From the NCBI GenBank assembly GCA_002794515.1, contig PGTJ01000033.1, positions 1 to 14,184 on the forward strand: a DNA stretch of 14,184 nt, read 5' to 3'. How positions within the stretch are numbered: the first letter of the stretch is position 1; the number at the start of each line of letters is the position of its first letter. This stretch comes from Phototrophicales bacterium (GTDB taxonomy: Bacteria; Chloroflexota; Anaerolineae; Aggregatilineales; Phototrophicaceae). This document shows positions 1-6,786 of this stretch, piece after piece. The translations under genes were made by a program, and so were the position numbers. The notes below the pieces were generated by a model. The model ran no database searches. It worked only from the letters and a program-made list of their open reading frames with translations, and was not told where the DNA came from.

Positions 1-4
1 ACAC

Positions 5-10
5 TATACA
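5..10 (+). promoter_or_regulatory. Possible -10 box of the tRNA-Gln promoter
   Basis: TATACA lies 14 nt before the mature tRNA 5' end, the right place for a sigma70 -10 element with a very short 5' leader. The -35 box would fall outside the window, so this rests on one hexamer only. Confidence 0.35.
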
Positions 11-18
11 CACCTCAT

Positions 19-89
19 TGGGAGATAGTTTAAGGGCAAAACAACGGGTTCTGGCCCCGTCAATCTTGGTTCGAATCCAGGTCTCCCAG
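19..89 (+). tRNA. tRNA-Gln (anticodon CTG)
   Basis: The full cloverleaf can be folded by eye. The acceptor stem is TGGGAGA (19-25) with TCTCCCA (82-88). The D stem is GTTT/AAAC (28-31 with 39-42). The anticodon stem is ACGGG/CCCGT (44-48 with 56-60), around the loop TTCTGGC with anticodon CTG at 51-53, which reads CAG. The T stem is CTTGG/CCAGG with loop TTCGAAT (70-76). The U1-A72 first pair and the G discriminator at 89 are typical glutamine identity elements. The next bases are CA, so the 3' CCA is not genomically encoded. No U-tract terminator is visible downstream. Confidence 0.95.
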
Positions 90-112
90 CAGATTTAATC
101 TTATTTTCAAAA

Positions 113-126
113 TGGTAACGTTTTCA
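113..126 (+). promoter_or_regulatory. Possible distal LacI-type operator
   Basis: TGGTAACGTTTTCA is centred on CG and resembles the general LacI/CcpA-family operator (TGnAAACGnTTnCA style), with two mismatches in the left half. Its right half CGTTTTCA matches the right half CGTTCTCA of the promoter-proximal operators at seven of eight positions. It lies 45 bp upstream of the -35 box. This could be an auxiliary site for looping or a chance match; binding is inferred only. Confidence 0.4.
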
Positions 127-170
127 TCATAATCACTTCTCATTTTCGCTAAAATTGAGCCACCAATTGC

Positions 171-199
171 TTGACAAGTCTCTTAGCTTGCGTTAATAT
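171..199 (+). promoter_or_regulatory. Sigma70-type promoter of the LacI/ABC locus
   Basis: A perfect -35 hexamer TTGACA (171-176), a 17-nt spacer and TAATAT (194-199) give a near-consensus promoter. The predicted transcription start is about position 206, leaving a leader of about 67 nt before the repressor gene. Such a strong promoter fits a gene that is held off by the operators immediately downstream. Confidence 0.85.
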
Positions 200-204
200 A
201 CCCT

Positions 205-233
205 CTGAGAGCGTTCTCAGAGAGCGTTCTCAG
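205..233 (+). promoter_or_regulatory. Tandem LacI-family operators at the transcription start
   Basis: Two near-identical palindromes lie head to tail: TGAGAGCGTTCTCA (206-219) and AGAGAGCGTTCTCA (219-232), 13 bp centre to centre. Each has the central CG flanked by inverted half-sites that LacI-family proteins bind, and resembles the GAGCGCTC-type operators of sugar repressors. They begin at the predicted +1, so a bound repressor would block open-complex formation or escape. The adjacent LacI gene makes autoregulation the obvious reading, which is inferred and not shown. Confidence 0.75.
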
Positions 234-272
234 AAAAAAGGTAAAAGAGTTTTATTTTTTTGAAGTGAGATA

Positions 273-1334
273 ATGTCCAAATTAAAGCCAAATGCCAACC
301 ACAAGGCAAAAGACCTGAATTTAGAAGATATTGCCAGAGAAGCAGGTGTTTCTCGGGCGACTGTCTCGCGGGTCATTAATAATGAAGCCTATGTGAGCGA
401 AGAAACCCGCCAACGGGTACAAGAGGTCATCGAAAAATTGGGATATACACCCAATATTCGCGGGCGCATTTTGGCGACTGGACGTACAAATATCATTGGT
501 GTGGTCATCCCACAAAGCCTAGCCACCGTCTTTGACGACCAATTCTACTTTCCGACCCTGTTGAATGGTGTCGCGCAGGCGGCAAACCAACGCAATTATG
601 CCATGTTGCTCTGGATACAAGAGTCTAGCACTGATGAAGAGCGGTTTTATGAGCGAATCCTCAAAAATCATCTCATGGATGGTGTGTTACTGGCATCTAC
701 GCAACAAGATAACCCGTTTATCCCGCGTTTATTAGATATGGGCATCCCCTTGGCGATGGTGGAACATCCACACCAATGGGCAGATCGTGTTAATTTTGTC
801 ACCGTAGATAATCAAGCGGCGGCATGTGTTGCCACCAAGCATCTTTATCAGCAAGGGCGACGCAAAATTGGTCATATCACAGGGGCGTTGAATAATATCG
901 ATGGTATCAAACGGCTAGAGGGATACAAACAAGCATTAGCCGAACTGGGCATCCCATATCGTGACGAATTCGTTTTTGAAGGCAACTTTGAAAGCCGTAG
1001 CGGTTATAAGGGGATGCGAGCCTTATTAGAGGCACATGTGGATGCGGTATTTTGTGCCAACGACCAAATGGCTGTGGGCGCATTGAAAGCACTCGATGAA
1101 CTGGGTGTACGTGTACCGGGCGATATTGCTATCGTTGGGTTTGATGATTTGCCGACATCAGAGCGAAACAAGCTCACCACCATTCATCAACCCATCCACA
1201 CCAAAGGAGCGCAGGTGACACATCTGTTGCTCGACCAGATTGAGGGTGTCAGCGATGGTGCCCGCCATGCGCTGTTAGAAACCCACTTAGTTATCCGCGA
1301 GACGTGTGGTGCTTCTATCACCAGACGTGCCTAA
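273..1334 (+). CDS. LacI-family transcriptional repressor of the sugar-uptake locus
   Basis: Cytoplasmic sugar-responsive repressor of 353 residues, a usual LacI length. Residues 16-37 form the helix-turn-helix (LEDIAREAGVSRATVSRVIN). The hinge helix is around 58-70, with RGRIL where many members have xARSL. From about residue 74 (IIGVVIP) a periplasmic-binding-protein-like effector and dimerisation domain begins, with conserved landmarks DGVLLAS, VDNQAAA, RKIGHITG, FCANDQMAVGALKAL and DIAIVGFDDLP. A 14-residue polar extension precedes the DNA-binding domain. The start codon has only a weak ribosome-binding sequence (GAAGTGAGA). The operators just upstream suggest that it represses itself and, by read-through, the transporter and hydrolase genes. 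The inducing sugar cannot be told from sequence. Confidence 0.95.
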   Translation: MSKLKPNANHKAKDLNLEDIAREAGVSRATVSRVINNEAYVSEETRQRVQEVIEKLGYTPNIRGRILATGRTNIIGVVIPQSLATVFDDQFYFPTLLNGVAQAANQRNYAMLLWIQESSTDEERFYERILKNHLMDGVLLASTQQDNPFIPRLLDMGIPLAMVEHPHQWADRVNFVTVDNQAAACVATKHLYQQGRRKIGHITGALNNIDGIKRLEGYKQALAELGIPYRDEFVFEGNFESRSGYKGMRALLEAHVDAVFCANDQMAVGALKALDELGVRVPGDIAIVGFDDLPTSERNKLTTIHQPIHTKGAQVTHLLLDQIEGVSDGARHALLETHLVIRETCGASITRRA

Positions 1335-1451
1335 ACGAACAAAGGAGGTCAACTACGCTCGATTGCTACATACATCATAACGCGAAATCCACCAAAATGT
1401 CAGTCTGTTTCATAAACTACTTATCTCGATATAGAGAGGAAGGTAAAGAAA
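1335..1451 (+). other. Intergenic leader with an orphan ribosome-binding site
   Basis: A perfect Shine-Dalgarno-like AAAGGAGGTC (1341-1350) sits 6 nt after the repressor stop codon but is not followed by any ORF of sensible length. The real ribosome-binding site of the next gene is AGAGGAAGG (1435-1443). I find no convincing -35/-10 pair and no terminator here, which supports read-through from the repressor gene. An imperfect palindrome TCTC-GATATA-GAGA (1424-1437) overlaps the start of that site. Confidence 0.4.
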
Positions 1452-2822
1452 ATGTCTAAAAAATTAGCACGTTTAGTCGTCATCGTGAGCGCCCTGATGT
1501 TCATCATCGGCGTGATGCCCACGTTTGCACAAAACCGTATTACCATCATCTGGTATGTCGGTTTGGGCGCGGGTGGTCAACCACAACAAATTGAAGCCCA
1601 AAATAAGGTTGTTGATGAATTCAATGCTTCGCAAGATCGCATTCAGTTACAAATCCAAATTGTCGATAACAATGTGGCATATGATACCCTTGCCACACTC
1701 ATCGCCACCGGTCAAGCCCCACACATCATCGGTCCGGTTGGTGCAGATGGCTCGAATGCCTTCGCAGGCAATTATCTCGACCTCGAACCGCTTATCGAAG
1801 CCAGTGGCTATGATATTAGCCAATTCAGCCCCGCCGCTGTCGAAGCCTTCCGCTTCCCCGGACAAGGGTTGGTTGGTCTGCCATTTGCCACCTTCCCATC
1901 GTTCATTTACTTCCGCAAAAGCCTGTTCGATGAAGCAGATGCACCCTATCCCCCACAAGAATATGGTGTGCCATATGTCGATGTGAACGGCGAAGAAAAA
2001 GAATGGAACATGGACACCTTGCGCGAACTGGCAATGTACCTGACGGTGGATGCCAACGGTAATGATGCGACAATGGCTGAATTTGACCCCGCATCGGTGC
2101 AACAATGGGGCTTTGTCTCTCAATGGAACGAACCACGCGGTATCTCGACCATGTTTGGCGCATCTTCTTTGGTTGATGAAAATGGTGGTGCGGTGTTGCC
2201 ACAAGCGTGGGTCGATGCCTTCAACTGGTACTACAACGGTATTTGGGTCGATAAATTCATCCCCAATGCGTCTCAGGTTGGTAGCGATGTCCTCGCCAAC
2301 GGCAATGCCTTCTCATCTGGTCGCGTAGCAATGGCGCACACCCACCTGTGGTATACCTGCTGTGTTGGCGACACCAACGACTGGGATATTGCCGTGATGC
2401 CATCGCATAACGGCGTGACCACTGCAAAACTGCATGGTGATAGCTTCCGCTTAATGCGTACTTCTGCCAATATGTCTATGGAAGAACAATTGGCGGCATT
2501 TGAGGTATTGACTTACCTCATCGGTGAAGCCTCTGACGAATTGTTAATCGTCTATGGTGGTATGCCCGCTCGTGAAGAAGACACCGATGCCTTCTTCGCC
2601 ACATTAGATGAACGCTTCACGCAAGGTGTCAATTGGCAAGTTGCCATTGATAGCTTGGCATATGCCGATAGCCCCAATCATGAATATAACATGCCCAATT
2701 ACCTCAAAGCCAAAGACCGTATCGGCGCATTCCAAAGCCTGATTGAAAGCACACCGGATCTCGATATTCAAGCCGAATTAGAGAAATTGGTGGCTGATTT
2801 GGATGTGATTTTCAAAGAATAA
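1452..2822 (+). CDS. ABC sugar transporter, extracellular solute-binding protein (family 1)
   Basis: Secreted substrate-binding component of a carbohydrate ABC importer, 456 residues. Residues 1-26 are a signal peptide: a Lys/Arg N-terminus, a hydrophobic core at about 8-22, and a cleavage site after TFA. No lipobox cysteine is present, so the protein is either released or held by other means, which is less common than the lipoprotein form in monoderm-like cells. The mature part starts with ITIIWYVG and continues with ANVIDEFN-like (KVVDEFNAS) and LATLIATGQAPHI segments, the pattern of the UgpB/MalE-like family 1 binding proteins. A CC pair occurs in WYTCCVGD. A good ribosome-binding site precedes the start. 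It is followed by the two permease genes. Confidence 0.93.
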   Translation: MSKKLARLVVIVSALMFIIGVMPTFAQNRITIIWYVGLGAGGQPQQIEAQNKVVDEFNASQDRIQLQIQIVDNNVAYDTLATLIATGQAPHIIGPVGADGSNAFAGNYLDLEPLIEASGYDISQFSPAAVEAFRFPGQGLVGLPFATFPSFIYFRKSLFDEADAPYPPQEYGVPYVDVNGEEKEWNMDTLRELAMYLTVDANGNDATMAEFDPASVQQWGFVSQWNEPRGISTMFGASSLVDENGGAVLPQAWVDAFNWYYNGIWVDKFIPNASQVGSDVLANGNAFSSGRVAMAHTHLWYTCCVGDTNDWDIAVMPSHNGVTTAKLHGDSFRLMRTSANMSMEEQLAAFEVLTYLIGEASDELLIVYGGMPAREEDTDAFFATLDERFTQGVNWQVAIDSLAYADSPNHEYNMPNYLKAKDRIGAFQSLIESTPDLDIQAELEKLVADLDVIFKE

Positions 2823-2840
2823 TCTATCTCACCACACACA

Positions 2841-2866
2841 TCAGAGGGGGCATTTGCCTCCTCTGA
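2841..2866 (+). promoter_or_regulatory. Intercistronic hairpin between binding protein and permeases
   Basis: An 11-bp stem (2841-2851 with 2856-2866, one G-U pair) closes a 4-nt loop. No T tract follows, so it is not a classical terminator. Such hairpins after a binding-protein gene commonly protect the upstream mRNA and allow more binding protein than permease to be made. The 3' arm TCCTCTGA (2859-2866) is also exactly complementary to TCAGAGGA (2886-2893), which contains the permease ribosome-binding site, giving a competing structure. Confidence 0.7.
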
Positions 2867-2900
2867 ATACACATCCATCATAAAATCAGAGGAATATATC

Positions 2901-3857
2901 ATGGAAATTACACAACCAAAAGTGGTCTCTCAATCCATACCCAAACAAAGAGGGTTATCGTTATACCGACAACAACAAATTTGGGGTTGGATTTTCTTAT
3001 CCCCTTGGATCATCGGCTTGGTATGCTTCACCATTTTGCCAATGTTTGCCTCTTTTGTATTTTCATTTTTGAATTTCAAACTGGCAGAGCCGAACAATAT
3101 CTACTTCAATGATTTTGCAAATTACAAATATCTGGCACAAGACCCCTTACTGGGTCCTGCGCTGATGTCGACATTCAAATTTGCCCTCATCGCCTTACCG
3201 CTATCCATCATCATCCCGATTGGATTGGCGGCATTGCTCAATTCTAAATATCTCATCGGTAGACCGATTTTCCGCACCTTATTTTATATGCCTTATATCG
3301 TACCTGTGGTATCATCGGCATACATTTGGGGTGGTGTATTGAATACCGATTCGGGCTGGTTGAATCGCATTTTATTTGAATTAGGACTTGGAAAACCCAA
3401 CTGGTTGTTTGATGTCAACCTCATCTATCCTGCCCTGAACATCATCGGCGTATGGGGTGTGGGCAATGCCATGCTCATTATGTTAGCCGCCATGCAAGGC
3501 GTACCGACAGAATTATATGAAGCCGCACGGGTAGATGGCGCAAATGGATTAACCATTTTTAGGCGTATCACCTTCCCCATGATTTCACCTGTGGTGTTTT
3601 ATAACCTGATTCTGTCAGTTATCGGCATCTTCCGTTATTTTGAAATCCCCTTCATCCTCAAAGAAGGGACGGGTGACCCTGGTAATGCAACCCTATTCTA
3701 TAATATCCACCTGTATAAAAATGCCTTTGCCCAACAAAATATGGGGTATGGATCTACATTGGCTTGGTTGATGTTTGTCATGGCAATGGGCATCACCTTA
3801 TTTTTATTCGCCACCGCCCGTTATTGGGTTTATTATGGAAGCGGAGAAAAAGCATAA
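2901..3857 (+). CDS. ABC sugar transporter permease 1 (MalF/UgpA-like)
   Basis: Inner-membrane permease of 318 residues with six predicted membrane segments (about 29-52, 90-113, 123-145, 176-198, 228-249, 285-308). The cytoplasmic EAA loop that contacts the ATPase is clear at 204-226 (ELYEAARVDGANGLTIFRRITFP). FYMPYIVPVV at 128-137 is typical of the MalF/UgpA group. A ribosome-binding site AGAGGA (2888-2893) lies 7 nt before the start. Its stop codon shares one base with the start of the next permease gene, so the two are translationally coupled and probably form the heterodimeric channel. Confidence 0.95.
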   Translation: MEITQPKVVSQSIPKQRGLSLYRQQQIWGWIFLSPWIIGLVCFTILPMFASFVFSFLNFKLAEPNNIYFNDFANYKYLAQDPLLGPALMSTFKFALIALPLSIIIPIGLAALLNSKYLIGRPIFRTLFYMPYIVPVVSSAYIWGGVLNTDSGWLNRILFELGLGKPNWLFDVNLIYPALNIIGVWGVGNAMLIMLAAMQGVPTELYEAARVDGANGLTIFRRITFPMISPVVFYNLILSVIGIFRYFEIPFILKEGTGDPGNATLFYNIHLYKNAFAQQNMGYGSTLAWLMFVMAMGITLFLFATARYWVYYGSGEKA

Positions 3858-4960
3858 TGGCTACTCATGTACAACATCGGTCAACTATCGAATCGTATAT
3901 CAATACATCTCCGTTTTATGGCTTGCAACTCAAAAAATTGGCGATGTACAGCACCGTCACCTTGTTTGCCTGCATCATCCTCATGGGCTTTCTGATGCCA
4001 TTTGCCTATGCCGTTGTCACCGCCTCAAAAAGCGAACCACAGATTAAATCTGGCACAGTGTTACCCTACACACCACAGACATTTCGCTACGAAGGCAAAG
4101 ATTTACCCCTGTATGAAGTTCCCTTACCCGATGGCACAACACAAGTCTTGGCAGGCTTGAACCTCAAACGAGGCGATAACGCTAAAAACGAGTTTATTGA
4201 TCCCGATAATCCTTCTGAAGTGATTATATGGGAAGGCAATTGGCGCAAACTAAAGGCGGTTGAAGTCTTAGAAATTCACCTGCTCGAAAACTTTGATACA
4301 GTATGGAATAATCGGCAAACCAACTTCCCCGTGATGCTTCGCAACACATTTGCTATTGCTGTGTTGGGCATGATAGGCACACTTTTATCATGTATTTCGG
4401 TCGCATACGCTTTTGCCCGCTTCCCTATTCCACGTAAACGGGCGCTATTTTTAATTTTGGTCAGCACCATTATTTTGCCGAGCCAAGTCACGCTTGTGCC
4501 GACATTTGGTTTCTTCGCCACCATCGGTTGGACAGGCACATGGTTGCCACTCATAGTCCCACACTTCTTTGCCAATGCTTACAATGTATTTTTGCTCCGT
4601 CAATATTTCCTCACATTGCCTAAAGAACTCGATGAAGCGGCAATGATTGATGGCGCAGGACCATTCCGCATTCTGGTATCGGTGATTATCCCACAATCGT
4701 TACCCGTCATTGTATCGGTGGCAATTTTCCATTTGGTATTCGCATGGAATGATTATTTTATGCCACTCATCTATTTATTGGGTAAAGAGGATTTGCTACC
4801 CATATCGGTCGGTATCCAACGGTTTAACTTCGTCTACGATATGAAGCCACACCTGCTCCAAAGTTCGATGTTGATTGGCTTAATTGTACCCGTGTTGATA
4901 TTCTTGTTCGCACAACGATTCTTCATGCGCGGTGTCGTGATTACAGGTGTGGAGAAATAG
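3857..4960 (+). CDS. ABC sugar transporter permease 2 (MalG/UgpE-like) with a long extracytoplasmic insertion
   Basis: Inner-membrane permease. I start it at the ATG overlapping the previous stop (TAATG), giving 367 residues. The frame stays open 93 nt further upstream, but that part only overlaps permease 1 and reads as basic, non-membrane sequence. A GGAG (3843-3846) is suitably placed. The first membrane segment is at about 33-56, and the remaining five run from about 161 to 355. The EAA loop is at 256-279 (KELDEAAMIDGAGPFRILVSVIIP). Between the first two membrane segments lie about 100 extra polar residues (57-158), which MalG-type permeases of about 280 residues lack. AWNDYFMPL (296-304) is a further family landmark. 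Confidence 0.94.
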   Translation: MATHVQHRSTIESYINTSPFYGLQLKKLAMYSTVTLFACIILMGFLMPFAYAVVTASKSEPQIKSGTVLPYTPQTFRYEGKDLPLYEVPLPDGTTQVLAGLNLKRGDNAKNEFIDPDNPSEVIIWEGNWRKLKAVEVLEIHLLENFDTVWNNRQTNFPVMLRNTFAIAVLGMIGTLLSCISVAYAFARFPIPRKRALFLILVSTIILPSQVTLVPTFGFFATIGWTGTWLPLIVPHFFANAYNVFLLRQYFLTLPKELDEAAMIDGAGPFRILVSVIIPQSLPVIVSVAIFHLVFAWNDYFMPLIYLLGKEDLLPISVGIQRFNFVYDMKPHLLQSSMLIGLIVPVLIFLFAQRFFMRGVVITGVEK

Positions 4961-4962
4961 TT

Positions 4963-6249
4963 ATGATCAAGCGGCTCTCGCTGTTGATAATGATAGGGGT
5001 GATGTTCTGCATCTCCCCTATTCGTGCCGATGACGAGTCTGTGTTGTGGGTCGATGTAGAATCACCAGTCGGTGAAATATCACCATATGTTTATGGGGCG
5101 AATTATGGATTGTTGAATGTCATCCCATTCGATTTATACCCCGCCGCCGAAGCATCGGGCATTCGCTATTTGCGTTTTCCGGGTGGGCGTGTTGGCGATA
5201 CCACCAATATCCAAAATTTTCAGATTGACCAATTCATCGCGCTGTGTCGGCAAATTGGTGCAGAACCCAGCATTAGCGTTCGCCTAGAGGGTGGCACTCC
5301 TGAACAAGCGGCAAAAATGGTGGAGTATGTCAACATCACTAAAAATTATGGTGTGAAGTATTGGAGCATCGGCAATGAGCCGAATTTATTCAATGATTAC
5401 ACCACCGAACAACATAACCGCGACTGGCGTGCTATCGCCCAAGCCATGCTCGCCATAGACCCAACAATCATGTTTGTTGGTCCAGATACATCTCAATTTA
5501 CAGGGATAGATAGCTATGAGGGAATCGCTAGGGCGCATGAATTTTTGCGGGAATTTCTGCGTGCTAACGGCGATATGATCGACATTGTATCGGTGCATCG
5601 CTATCCATTTCCACAAAATAATCAACGCGCCACCATCGAAACATTGCGTCAAGATATTTATACATGGGATAGCATCGTCACCAATTTGCGTCAAGTGGTA
5701 AACGAAGAAGTGGGCGAAGCATTGCCTATCGCCATCACAGAAGCAAATTCCGATTGGAGCGCCAATATCGGCACAGAAGCTACACCCGATTCGTTCTATA
5801 ACGCCATTTGGTGGAGCGCCGTATTATCGAAATTAATTCAGCATCAGGTGAGCATTGTGGCATATTTTAATATGCAGACCAGCGACCAGCTCGGTGGGCA
5901 TGGATTATTAGCGCGCTATAATGTGCGCCCAACCTATTATGTATATCAACTTTATCAAAAACTCGGCACAACCCTGTTGCAATCGGGAAATGATACCCCA
6001 CTGGATATTATCATCACAAGTGCATTGCGCGAGGATGGGGCAATTACCATTATCATCACGAATGTGACCGATAACCTGCTCACACGTCCCTTAGAATTAG
6101 TCAATACAAATGCCAATTTAACCGATGGAGAATATTGGTTATTCGACCAAAATCATCGTGCAGAAGCATTAGCATGGTCAGATGGTGTTCAGAATGGTGT
6201 GGTAACATTACCCCCACAATCCATCACCCTACTCATCGTTTATCCATGA
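4963..6249 (+). CDS. Secreted glycoside hydrolase, clan GH-A-like (family not certain)
   Basis: Predicted secreted retaining glycosidase of 428 residues. A signal peptide (MIKRLSLLIMIGVMF core) would be cut after A22. The barrel opens with ISPYVYGANYG and carries YLRFPGG (69-75). WSIGNEPN places Glu139 as the likely acid/base at the end of strand 4. VSVHRYPFP (209-217) and AITEANSDW bring Glu260 as the likely nucleophile at strand 7. After about residue 335 a small beta-sandwich-like C-terminal domain follows. This layout is that of clan A enzymes related to GH39, GH44, GH51 and GH79; I cannot assign one family by eye. It starts 2 nt after the permease stop, using GGAG at 4951-4954. Its place at the operon end suggests that it makes the sugar which the transporter imports; substrate unknown. 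Confidence 0.82.
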   Translation: MIKRLSLLIMIGVMFCISPIRADDESVLWVDVESPVGEISPYVYGANYGLLNVIPFDLYPAAEASGIRYLRFPGGRVGDTTNIQNFQIDQFIALCRQIGAEPSISVRLEGGTPEQAAKMVEYVNITKNYGVKYWSIGNEPNLFNDYTTEQHNRDWRAIAQAMLAIDPTIMFVGPDTSQFTGIDSYEGIARAHEFLREFLRANGDMIDIVSVHRYPFPQNNQRATIETLRQDIYTWDSIVTNLRQVVNEEVGEALPIAITEANSDWSANIGTEATPDSFYNAIWWSAVLSKLIQHQVSIVAYFNMQTSDQLGGHGLLARYNVRPTYYVYQLYQKLGTTLLQSGNDTPLDIIITSALREDGAITIIITNVTDNLLTRPLELVNTNANLTDGEYWLFDQNHRAEALAWSDGVQNGVVTLPPQSITLLIVYP

Positions 6250-6268
6250 TGGGGGCAAATACCCCCAT
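6249..6268 (+). terminator. Hairpin at the end of the sugar-uptake operon
   Basis: ATGGGGG (6249-6255) pairs with CCCCCAT (6262-6268) around a 6-nt loop, starting at the last base of the hydrolase stop codon. The stem is GC-rich, but only TTAAAC follows, with no real U run. It may be a weak intrinsic terminator or an mRNA 3'-end stabiliser. Confidence 0.5.
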
Positions 6269-6305
6269 TAAACAATATCCCAACAAATTTCGTACACACC
6301 TCAAA

Positions 6306-6334
6306 TTGAGCCAAACTATCGCTTCCCTTACAAT
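6306..6334 (+). promoter_or_regulatory. Sigma70-like promoter of the small membrane protein gene
   Basis: TTGAGC (6306-6311), a 17-nt spacer and TACAAT (6329-6334) form a reasonable promoter. The predicted start of transcription is near 6341. That would exclude the in-frame TTG at 6340 as start codon and favours the ATG at 6364. Confidence 0.55.
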
Positions 6335-6363
6335 ACATATTGAAGCGATTGGATATTTGGGTT

Positions 6364-6714
6364 ATGGCAAACGATTTGGTCGGTATGGGATTATTCATTA
6401 TAACAATCTATGGTGGTCTGTGGATAATCACCATTTTATTGACGTATCTCAGGATGACCCGTTTATATATTGGTTATCAGAAATTGCGCCATATCGCTCC
6501 ATCACCCGTAATCATTGAACAAATTCCCGTTGCAGGATTACATGATACACAAGAGATGAAGCCTGTTTTGCGAAAAATTATCTCGGCAGATGTATCTATT
6601 CATATCGAGCCAGATGCAGAATTAGAAACACGCACCCAAGCCGAAATTCATCGACATAAACGCAACCTCAAACGAATTATCGATCATTTATCATCAAAGC
6701 AAATCGCCAGTTAG
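6364..6714 (+). CDS. Small single-pass membrane protein of unknown function
   Basis: I do not recognise this 116-residue protein. Residues 7-30 (GMGLFIITIYGGLWIITILLTYLR) form one membrane segment, possibly with a short second hydrophobic stretch. The rest is polar, with an acidic middle (HIEPDAELETRTQAEIHRH) and a basic C-terminal helix (HKRNLKRIIDHLSSKQ), probably cytoplasmic. An in-frame TTG at 6340 would add eight residues. I prefer the ATG because the promoter at 6306-6334 would start transcription at about 6341. The ribosome-binding site is poor for either choice. It follows the hydrolase by 114 nt and has its own promoter-like sequence, so it need not belong to the sugar locus. Confidence 0.6.
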   Translation: MANDLVGMGLFIITIYGGLWIITILLTYLRMTRLYIGYQKLRHIAPSPVIIEQIPVAGLHDTQEMKPVLRKIISADVSIHIEPDAELETRTQAEIHRHKRNLKRIIDHLSSKQIAS

Positions 6715-6718
6715 ATTT

Positions 6719-6732
6719 AGGCTTGATAGCCT
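6719..6732 (+). terminator. Weak hairpin after the small membrane protein gene
   Basis: AGGCT and AGCCT pair around TGAT and are followed by TTTC. With five base pairs and a short T run this is at best a weak terminator. It overlaps the -35 region of the next promoter. Confidence 0.3.
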
Positions 6733-6750
6733 TTCAAAAATTGCTAAGAT
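6723..6750 (+). promoter_or_regulatory. Promoter-like sequence for the 78-residue membrane protein
   Basis: TTGATA (6723-6728), a 16-nt spacer and TAAGAT (6745-6750) resemble a sigma70 promoter, predicting a start near 6757 and a leader of about 30 nt. Confidence 0.5.
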
Positions 6751-6753
6751 GAA

Positions 6754-6786
6754 AGCCTATTCACACATCAACAGAAAAGATAGGCT
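6754..6786 (+). repeat. Inverted repeat abutting a start codon
   Basis: AGCCTAT (6754-6760) is a perfect inverted copy of ATAGGCT (6780-6786), and the second copy ends exactly at the ATG of the next gene. Together with 6719-6732 there are four AGGCT/AGCCT motifs within 68 nt. It could be an operator or a leader hairpin covering the translation start. Confidence 0.4.

Noticed and set aside
1424..1437. TCTC-GATATA-GAGA as a second LacI operator before the binding-protein gene
   Set aside because: Half-sites are inverted relative to the promoter operators, the central CG is missing, and it overlaps the ribosome-binding site purines.
1647..2204. Minus-strand open frame of 185 codons inside the solute-binding protein gene
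   Set aside because: It is antisense to a clear gene, has no family-like sequence and is rich in His, Cys and Arg as expected from a shadow frame.
3764..3856. Longer N-terminus for the second permease
   Set aside because: This part lies wholly inside permease 1 and gives a basic, non-membrane sequence; the TAATG overlap start is the usual arrangement.
6135..6518. Open frame of 127 codons overlapping the hydrolase end and the small membrane gene
   Set aside because: It overlaps two better-supported genes in another frame, and its translation is His/Arg/Asn-rich without hydrophobic or domain pattern.
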